Origin: Cedecea davisae DSM 4568
GTDB taxonomy: Bacteria > Pseudomonadota > Gammaproteobacteria > Enterobacterales > Enterobacteriaceae
DNA: 64,000 bases
Direction: 5' to 3'
Assembly (NCBI RefSeq): GCF_000412335.2
Contig: NZ_KE161030.1
Location: 2,136,328-2,200,327, forward strand
Below the pieces are notes generated by a model, which saw only the letters and a list, made by a program, of their open reading frames with translations, searched no databases and was not told the origin of the DNA. This document shows, one piece after another, positions 51,601-59,300 of the stretch. The stretch's first letter is position 1, and every line of letters starts with the position of its first letter. Position numbers and translations under genes: made by a program.

Positions 51601-53496
51601 TGCCTTATATATAAGAATCCTCTGGATAAGTCACCTCTCAGTTATTATGCAGCTTACGCTAGCAAACAAGGGGATGAATTAATGATTGATATAACCTATG
51701 AGCAATTCATCGCTAAGACAAAAAGAAAACACCAGCCAATGTTTACTTCATGGGAAGACTGGGTAAAATCAATAACTAGTTCAGAAAAACTGCAAAACAA
51801 ATTGATTATTATTAAGCAGTTTAAAAACATTACTGATGCAAAGTCAGATCTTGCATTTTTCGAGGGTGTTAACTACCTTGAAGCTAATAATATAAAAGAT
51901 GATGAGTTCCAGATTATTAACACTCCAACCAGATTTATAAAACACTATGCCCAGGTTTATTTTAGAGATATGCAATGGATGAAAAACCCTGCGGTGCTAA
52001 GTATGCTTGACTCACTTGATTCGAAGATAGATGAGCAGCAGATAAAACTAAATGAACTTTATAAAAATGAATCCTCTTATATTCAAAAAGGAATAGAAGT
52101 ACCGCAATCAATTTCTGACGAGATAATAAAAGTCAAAGAGACATTGTATTCCCTGGAAGAAACCAGTCATTTACCTAATCGGCTGTATAACTATCCTTAT
52201 TATAATAAAAGACAGTTTCTGACCGACAACAAGGAAGTTACCTTTAGCACCCCGGTTTCTAATGAAATAGTGACATTGCTGTCGACTCCCGGTGCCCTTT
52301 CCACCTCTGAAAACATCCCCCACCCTTTGATGAGGATGATTGAAACCATCGATGAACATGGATTGGTCTATGCTGATAACCTAACTTATCTCGCCAATAA
52401 TGGTAAGCTTTTCAGGGTAGATAAAAGCAATCGCGGGTTCAAAAACAGCCTGCGTTTACAGCTTGAAAGCAGAACTCTTAATATGAATTTCGTCAATTTC
52501 AGATGGGTTCTTGAAAAAGGGTCAACCATGACTATTCAACAAAAAAACATGGCGATAACGAAAACTTTGCTTTCTGGCTCAACCTTGCCACTAAGAAACA
52601 AAGGATTATTAAACACGCTTGAAAATAGCCCTATCCAAACTGCATTTGATTTTTTTAGAACAGATGAAAAAACGCGCATGGCTGGCTTAAAAAAATTTTC
52701 TCGTTCTGATTTGAAGGATTTACTGGCAGGAAAAATAAGCACCACTACAGGAAATAATCTCACATCAAGAACTCTCGAGGGTCCCATTCTTGGAGAGTGG
52801 AAGCAAGGCGATATCAATAATGACGTAGATTTTATCCATGTTAGCAATGGTAGTTCTGGATGTGTTGGTATACGAATCGCTTTCGCAGACTTACAGCCAG
52901 ACAGGCCATTAATCATTTCCGCGGGTCGCCTGAGTGGTTGCACTATGGTCTATGCTACTGATAATAAATATTTTTATGCTTACCATGCCGGGCAAGAACG
53001 CGGCGACGCATATTGGTTCACAAGCCAGCAAGGTGTCGGCAGTATTTATGAGGCGCATCTCGCTTTAAAAGGAACGACAATAGATTCAGTTGCACCGGCA
53101 GACCTTAAAAACCAGCATCTCCCTACAATACTTTCTGATTATAACAGCAGTTTGATAACCTATTTCGGAAAAAATACCCAGGCAACAGGTGATACCCGCA
53201 TAGCAATTGATCGGTTCTCTGATATCAAAGCTTTTGATTATAACAAACATAATACTATTCAGAACCAGGCCAGAGTGGGTCTGGCTTATGCCGTAATAAG
53301 TAAAAGCGATGGTGTTGTTAATGCCGTAGCTTACTCGGAAGATCTATCAATATCTGTTGAAAATAATAAATTGACAACCCTCTCCAGACTTCACCAAAGA
53401 TTAACGGGGAACGTAACCAACACCAATAACTCAATCTTCGATACCTCGGAAGACACATTAAGCGATCTTTATTTTGCATTTGCGATGACTCGATAG
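46198..53496 (+). CDS. Giant CNF1-like Rho-deamidase protein, copy 1 (2432 aa)
   Basis: A 2432-residue putative toxin. An acidic head precedes a helical region, with a transmembrane hairpin at about residues 692-710 (GVVAGLSAGWLASIYMLWRA) and 757-778. Then comes an AT-rich-coded, lysine-rich segment with IPFYTIVKRKINDPLYHP near 1566, seen in large dermonecrotic-type toxins. Next is a papain/transglutaminase-like domain whose triad reads T1783, Y1816, D1831, so two of three catalytic residues are lost. The end is a CNF1-type deamidase domain: LSGC with C2248 and H2263, spaced 15 as in CNF1 Cys866/His881, inside GRLSGCTMVYATDNKYFYAY. CNF domains deamidate Rho GTPases in eukaryotic cells. The start at 46198 rather than 46156 is chosen from conservation with copy 2. 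The secretion route is unknown; no signal peptide is seen. Confidence 0.85.
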   Translation: MNISDCKGPSRQGINIASSHQPDAAENVDSEDEIYFDALDHFPQTLTSASEELGNSENAPPVSPVNALFGHMVDKILYSISLRLLSRLGGLEELHTELRALAQSHDVLTTHLRMLCELLSRYHQHVPEHYQPLLNNLNELVRAGLSIYQLSATRLPTLFSEIKQFANQAEYLLSLRVVKEQLPAALLNQLCRLPMQMRKTADILLQAQLMPQDSSLEDWLLVIQQHGVLPEPLQQMLASYTQLWVRLRALHDNNIAVARRYPLPAEDNWPERINWILRILKDPQTARQIAANVPSGLVDAVKLSEPLLRMVGEFPAEGTLAQQLEWARQHAALPSRELKQLLTQQPLAEFINTLHQQAGNRISSPIIFNVLLILASPDLSLLEKSNNIIALCLRDCRFRGGIAYAMRGAARTFSGGALALSTWDWYQQLPAGLTWQQMIERFVSELNQQVSTTPQLLRELLPDYVLQSASTLSALIDLPVGSSWQDTVRWAIAKLGLSQAHNWICQRYIELCLIRGVCESLQHGDAVQREALLRDLAISLKDYFELEPNSELAGLVDLLPYLPLLSSLHETIKHIPATNSWLTWTTHLLRAIEQHPHPALAALRSQMETQIAQYLGDSLVTTFDSLWAQLPEFSDPLRFPEAEAAAFPQAQNDEKEETEFLLELFSIAGEYNKGNKRVWVQGDASLTQDAGVVAGLSAGWLASIYMLWRAYNYPASHQEIASDTEMQVLQPQRISGARPRITPANTSASAGIANVNKYILPMALLSGMGAATAWVAWQAWGAEKTLTLQQVFRDMLGDEREYLNNQHKLILGTNNGRTKRMLPNIQSRTVRQAPLSPDHEIGYEALEANLSIWNVSANTKIKQHTDALIRVLKNTRKDIRKEEIIIAGMIMHLVEALGKKINAVYPKGSIKSSVQINAFDVEFFIYTLILISKIINRLHRINSEIKIISRLEKTGPYKKIIHFIENELASILNEKHNHKDDVSTATYDFMCNDTSFGFIKFPQIKSEMEKNNPSLSLRNAVGVYNSKTIETVRKLVSAQMLPFETSESIISNKKETFKFFMREINEMQNDAPLDASLDEVEDIMMRAGTAIIDMLTLSDYEKITNNARENISKNLYGIINEEQLHIYVEQWERFNKSYANVINDFLDRKVNQHNADSYTLAASDAINCLFNERIMVFKDLLNNFTDIPGAEQQYALYIITSTLVNKIISFRQDWYKIQFYWKTVIENQEIKKAIISLYQQTDYSVDRTIRVIKIQSIKTTLKKINITPSDNDAIAFYDEITTSSHKDVIIIKEELKHYVQAGMYLLYQYMTKNIHEYTKNTYSPESYYSLDLNTLEKAAIPYMFGSIHDRNIHTLEQVSRESLGSSITTKMFYNLYDNYIADDARAEARIAATNMIYKYGDQLLTWHSVVKKIKSIENFKFTHSFYIHAQDSPAYVSDWTNVGEAKIITINDDEKYLYANFLSYPAIAFLGKQSKNRLSTPPTYEEIYEILYKISDIIESDKLKLIAPYKKENISSTIKVDAIAKDITDFTTIKDIFIDEFYKQYVNAARAQREKGNGSILDSILSIIPFYTIVKRKINDPLYHPTLADMKWDIINVGIALSLPGIKLGNTAFLALRRIFMESTRVLEESEPELKGLEKYQKIVQLSLPSLREKLPIARESLINALKTTANALNPVEPFQYVGTKISQILDQSIRNVPARARKLAEDSELYNMSVFLPQLNITPPYQAFQSIGANIIDEFQYIDEIPPEHLSIAKNQLPDSLVTDVQLKEFTLSPEGKSAEATQLAINVLQLHGYDTRVIGCLIYKNPLDKSPLSYYAAYASKQGDELMIDITYEQFIAKTKRKHQPMFTSWEDWVKSITSSEKLQNKLIIIKQFKNITDAKSDLAFFEGVNYLEANNIKDDEFQIINTPTRFIKHYAQVYFRDMQWMKNPAVLSMLDSLDSKIDEQQIKLNELYKNESSYIQKGIEVPQSISDEIIKVKETLYSLEETSHLPNRLYNYPYYNKRQFLTDNKEVTFSTPVSNEIVTLLSTPGALSTSENIPHPLMRMIETIDEHGLVYADNLTYLANNGKLFRVDKSNRGFKNSLRLQLESRTLNMNFVNFRWVLEKGSTMTIQQKNMAITKTLLSGSTLPLRNKGLLNTLENSPIQTAFDFFRTDEKTRMAGLKKFSRSDLKDLLAGKISTTTGNNLTSRTLEGPILGEWKQGDINNDVDFIHVSNGSSGCVGIRIAFADLQPDRPLIISAGRLSGCTMVYATDNKYFYAYHAGQERGDAYWFTSQQGVGSIYEAHLALKGTTIDSVAPADLKNQHLPTILSDYNSSLITYFGKNTQATGDTRIAIDRFSDIKAFDYNKHNTIQNQARVGLAYAVISKSDGVVNAVAYSEDLSISVENNKLTTLSRLHQRLTGNVTNTNNSIFDTSEDTLSDLYFAFAMTR

Positions 53497-53542
53497 AAAT
53501 AATCATCTACGAAGCGCTATGAGCTTGCTGGATGTTGTCGTC

Positions 53543-53567
53543 TACGCCTGTTACACCAGCAGGCGTA
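53543..53567 (+). terminator. Hairpin terminator after CNF-like copy 1
   Basis: TACGCCTG (53543-53550) pairs with CAGGCGTA (53560-53567), followed by CTTCCCATTATTTT. It lies about 46 bases after the stop, so the two CNF-like genes are probably separate transcripts or only partly linked. Confidence 0.55.
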
Positions 53568-53921
53568 CTTCCCATTATTTTGACTCTTCCAGGCAAATAA
53601 AAATATGCTTATCCCCTGCACTTAACATTGCAAAGCACAGTCCCTGCGGTCCATAACCCACTCCGGCATATCTATGACGTGGACGATATCCATGCCCAAA
53701 GCACGAGCATCCTGGCCAATACACTCTTATTTGGTCCAATGGCGCCATACGCCGTGGTAAAGGCGCTTTTTCTGCAAATAGCTTACCTGGCATTGCGCAT
53801 AAAACCGCGCATAGTATCAGGCCGGTTAATCGATATTACGGGCCAATGTGATTATTGAAATCTCTGAATCGGTTAGTCCCTGACGCAATTTCCCCTTACA
53901 ACTCACAAAGAGAAAATGGAT
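53568..53921. other. Spacer between the two CNF-like genes
   Basis: 354 bases. Both strands carry open frames of about 70 codons that look like fragments (one reads GPQGLCFAMLSAGDKHIFIC on the minus strand), but none has a good start or recognisable product. The last 30 bases match the region upstream of copy 1 and hold the ribosome binding site of copy 2. A remnant of duplicated or inserted DNA is possible. Confidence 0.4.
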
Positions 53922-56330
53922 ATGAATATTTCCGATTGCAAAGGAACATCCTGGCAAGGAATAAATAATGCCTCCTCGCATCAACGCGACGTGGTGGAAA
54001 ATGTAGATTCCGAAGACGATATATATTTTGACGCGCTTGACCATTTCCCCCAAACCACAACACCGGCATCTGAACCTGAAGCATTGGGTAACAGTGGAAA
54101 CGCCCCCGCCACTTCTCCCGTTAATGCGCTCTTCGGGCATATGGTGGATAAAATTCTCTACAGTATTTCGCTAAGGCTCCTCTCGCGGCTGGGCGGCCTG
54201 GAGGAGTTACATTCCGAGTTACGCACCCTGGCGCAAAGCCATGGTGTATTAAGCGCTCGCCTGAGGATGCTCTGCGAACTCCTTTCCCGCTACCACCAAC
54301 ATGTTCCTGAGCACTACAGACCCCTGCTCAAAAACCTCAGTGAACTAGCTCGTGCAGGGCTGAGTATTTACCAGCTTTCTGCCACCAGGCTCCCCACGCT
54401 TTGTGCTGAAATACGGCAATTCGCCAGCCAGGCTGAATACCTGTTGTCCCTGGGCGTTGTGAAAGAGCAATTACCTGCCACCCTGCTCCATCAGTTATCC
54501 GCGCTTCCCATGCAGCTGCGCAAGGTGGCTGATGTACTGCTTCAGGCCCGCCTTATGCCGGAGGGCACCACCCCAGAAGAATGGCTACTGGTTATCCAGC
54601 AGCATGACATATTACCAAAGCCCTTACAGCACATGCTCGTCAGTTATACGCAGCTTTGGACGCAACTGCGTGCGCTACATGAAAGCAGCAGAGAGCTGGC
54701 CAGTCGCTTTCCTTTACCTACCTGCAGCGACTGGCCGGAGCGCATCAACTGGTTTTTGCGGCTTTTAAACGATCCGCGTGTCGTACGCCATATTGCAGCA
54801 GAACGCCCCTCAGCTTTAATTGATGCGGTAAAACTGAGCACGCCGTTACTGCGTATGGTCAGCCAGTTTCCTTCAGAAGGAACGCTGGCTCAACAGCTGG
54901 AATGGGCCAGGCAGAATGCAAATGCTCCTACCAGCGAGCTAAATCCTTTACTGGCGCAGCAGCCTCTCAGCAAATTTATTAACGCGCTCCGCCAGCAGGT
55001 CGACAGTAGAGTGGTCAATCCCACCCTTTTTAATGCGCTTATTATCCTCGCCAACCCGGAATCACCCATCCGGGAGAAATCCAACCGGATTATTTCACTA
55101 TGCCTGAGAAATTTTAGATTTCGCGCGGGCGTTGCCTACGCCATGCGTGAAGCGGTGCGAACATTTTCCGGGGGCTCGCTGGCTCTCAGCACCTGGGACT
55201 GGTATCAACAGCTTCCCGCCAGGCTCACCTGGCAACAAACAATGGAGCGATTTTTTACCGATCTTCAGCGAGAGATTAATACTACGCCTGACCTGCTCAG
55301 GGAATTACTGCCCGACTATGTTCTACAGAGTGCAGAAACGCTCTCAGCCCTTGTTGAACTGCCCGTCGACCAGCCGTGGCAGGATACGCTGCGCTGGGCC
55401 ATCAGAAAACTTGGCCTGTCCCAAGTTAATGACTGGCTTTGCCAGCGATATATTGAGCTGTGTTTGATTCGGGGCATTTATGAATCCCTGCTGCAAGGTG
55501 ATGCCCTGGAGCGTGAAGCCATACTGCGCGATCTTACTGTTAACCTGAAAGATTATTTTGCAATCCGGCCCCACTCGGAGCTTGCTGGATTAGTCGATCT
55601 GGTGCCTTACCTGCCGCTGCTTTCGAACCTGCACGACACAATAAAACAAATACCGCCTACCGACAGCTGGTTAACCTGGACCACCAATCTGCTGGCGGCA
55701 ATAGAGCAGGATCCTCATCCCGGGCTGGCAACTTTGCGTAGAGAGATGGAAACACGAATAGCCAATTACCTTAGCGACAGTCTGGTCGCGACCTTTGATT
55801 ATCTCTGGGCGCAATTGCCGGAATTCAGCGACCCATTACGCTTTCCTGAAGCGGACGCGGCCGTTATACCGCAGGCCCAGGTAGAAGAAAACGACGGTGT
55901 AGTTCAAAAGGAGGAAAGCGAATTCCTACTGGAACTCTTCGAAATTGCCCAGGAATACGACAAAGGCAATAAGTCAGTATGGGCAAAAGGTGATGCCTCT
56001 CCCGCAAAAGAAATTGGCGTGGTTGCCGGGTTGTCTGCGGGGTGGCTGGCCTCGCTCTATATGTTCTGGCGCGCCTATAATCCCCAGGCTCCTCAGCGGG
56101 AAATCGCAACCGGGGCTGAGATGCAGGAACTACAACCACAGGGCGTAACGACGATCCCCCCGACTACTGCACCGGCTCATGGCCATAAATATATTGTACC
56201 AATAGCGCTTCTTTCAGGTATGGGGGCCACTACAGCCTGGGTTGCCTGGCAGAACTGGGGAGCAGAAAAGACGCTAACGTTGCAGCAGGTTTTCAGGGAT
56301 ATACTTAATGATGAATACCGCGACCAGGCT
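53922..56330 (+). repeat. Duplicated 5' segment, copy 2 (pairs with about 46198-48600)
   Basis: Second member of the direct repeat described at 46198. Similarity starts a little upstream, at the ribosome binding site, and drops after the transmembrane-hairpin coding part. Confidence 0.7.
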
Positions 56331-59300
56331 AAACATCACGAACCAGCATTAAATACCAGAGCAACGAGGGTGAAACGCGAGTTAAGTCCTGGCAATAATG
56401 CAACACGAATTGCTCAAAATTACAACAGACCAGAGCCAGAGTTAGGCCTCAGTGATATTAATCTCCGTTTCAAAACATGGAATATTTCGTCCAATAAGAT
56501 AATTAATAAACACATCAGCACATTTATTAAAATATTAAATGCTGAAAATCCCCCCATCAAAGAGGAAACGAAAATTGTTTCTGGAGCAATCTTATTTTTC
56601 ATGAAAATCCTCAGTAATTATGTGAAAAATCTTCATCCTCCAGGTAACTCATCTTCGTCTTTATCTCCAACTCAATTTGATGCAGACTATTTCATCTACA
56701 GCCTCATCCTATTAGATAAATTGATCTCAAGAATAAACAAAATAGGTCCAAGTGTAGAAATAAATAAAAGGGTTTCAGCAACCATTGAATATCACACCCT
56801 ATGTTATTTTATTGAAAATAATCTCTCTGCAAATTTATATACAAAACACGCAACAAAAAATAACATTCCTGAGATAATTTACGACTTTATGTGCAATAGT
56901 GTTACCTTTGGATTTAACCAGTTTCCACACCTCAGAGATGTAATGGAGGGCGAAAATAAAAATCTTTCATTCCGTAATCAGATTGGTCTGTACGCAGAAG
57001 ACACTTATAAAAAAATAGAAGAGTTGATATCGAAAGAATTATTTAAACTTGATAAAACCGATGATATCATCACTGATAAAAAATCAGCCTTTGATTTCTT
57101 AATAAAGAAAGTAAATTCCTTACAACAGGATGATCGCTATGATGTGTCTCTGGATGAGATGGAATACATGCTAATACGCGGCAGAGATAAAATTATTAAC
57201 ATCATGCTCACAAGTGATTATGATGGATTTATAAAAAACTCTCAGTCTATAGCATTCAAAACTGATGTGAGCTTTATCAATTCATCAAAATTATTAAACT
57301 ACCGGAAAAAATGGGCAAAATGTAGCATTGATTATATGGAGATCATAAAAAATAATTTACCCAAAACAACAACAGGCAATCATGGTAATTTATATTCTCG
57401 TGCAGCAACTTCAGCCATTAATGATTTATTAAACGATAGAGATGAAATCTCAACTCTTTTAATTGAAAACTTCACTAGTCCACCTGATGCTTATCAGCAG
57501 TACGCATTATACATTATGCTTTCATTGCAAATAAACAAAATAGCCTCTTTCAAACAGGAATGGGATAAAATAATGTTGTATTGGCGAGACCTTATTAATG
57601 ATAAAGAAATAAATTCAAAAGTAATAGCTCTTTATAATACTAAAGATGACAATATATCTAATTTTCTAAAGATTTTAAAATCAACCGCTATTCAAAAGAC
57701 ATTCGACGAAGTAGAAAAAATCCAAAGCATTGAAATTAGAAATGACTTCTATGATGCACTGGCGTTGGATCTATCCAATAGAGCAATAACATTAAAAAAT
57801 GAAATTGATAATTATATAAAAACAGGAAGTTACCTGCTGTATCAATACATGTCGAAAGGCACCAAAAAGTATAAAAATGCAGATTTTTCCCCTGAGTCAT
57901 TCTATTCAATAGACCGCAGCATGCTTGAAATAAAATCCGTTCCATTATTAACGGGCAGCTTCTTTGAAAGAAACCTACATCCTCTTGAACAGGTACAGAG
58001 AGAAGCTCACGGTGCCTCTATAACCGCAAAAAAATTGTACAGGATTTATAATGACTACATTGTCAGCGATTCAAAAAAGGAGGCCATTATAACGGCAACA
58101 AATTTCTTTTATTTATTTGGAGAGCAATTTATTTCATGGGAAAGTCTTATAAAAACGGTTAAAAGCACACAGGAATATAAATACATACGTGAAATCTCGA
58201 TAAAAGACTCCAGAGTGGGCCATTATCCGATAAAAAGAGAGTACCTTGGTTCAGCGATAACCATAGAACTTGAAGACTCAGAAAAATATTTATATACCAA
58301 CATGCTTGGTTATCCGGCACTAATTAATCTCGATAAAAAACTAACAAAAAAAATCAGTGCAACACCAAAATATGAGGAGTTATACACTCATGTGTATAAA
58401 GCATTAAATATTGGCGATGATCTTTCATTCCAGGCAAAAATGCCTTTTAATGATAACATAACAATTGCGGAGATTTTGATAGAGGCTGACAAAAAAAATC
58501 ATTCAGATTCTGTGATCTTCAAGAATGTAATTATCGATGATTTTCATAAAAGATACACCCACGCCGCTAATGAGTTAAAAAACAAAGGTAATCAATCTAT
58601 TTTCGATGATTTACTTTCATTAATACCATTCTATTCGATGCTAAAAAGAAAAATTTACGACCCACAGTATCAACCTGTTATGGCAGACATGGTGTGGGAT
58701 ATTATAGATGTCGGCGCAGGACTTTCTTTTCCCGGCATTAAACTCGCAAATTCTGCTTTCCACACTTTTAAAAAAATCACAAGAAAAACTCAAAAAATGT
58801 TATTAAAATCTGACCCCACCCTTAGAGGAACAGAAAAATATATAAAAACCCTCCAGCTATCATTACCTATGGTGCGAAAAAAAATACCCAGAATTCAGGA
58901 TGCTATTGTTAACACCATTGAATTCTCCGCTTCTCTACTAAACCCTATTGATCCTTTTATACTTATGGGTTCTAAATTAGCAGGTCTGGGTGACCGTGCC
59001 ATAATAAAAATATCAACCAGAACAAGGGGGGCAATTCCAGGTGATAGTAATAATATATCGATCAAAATACCCGCTAAAGGCATGACAATTACCAATCCAG
59101 AATCAAAATATTTTACAGGAAACCCGGCCTATAATTACAGATATATTGATGAAATAACAGGTATTGAACTGGATGAAATGATATCACGAGCCCCCAATAA
59201 ATTATATACAGATCAAATACTAGAAAAATTTGTTCGAATACCTCAGGGGCAATCTGATAAAGCCTGCCAACAAGCGTCTAATATATTGCAAAGTCAAGGC

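Noticed and set aside
53575-53858. Overlapping frames of about 70 codons in the spacer between the CNF-like genes
   Set aside because: No convincing start, no recognised product; kept only as a possible remnant.
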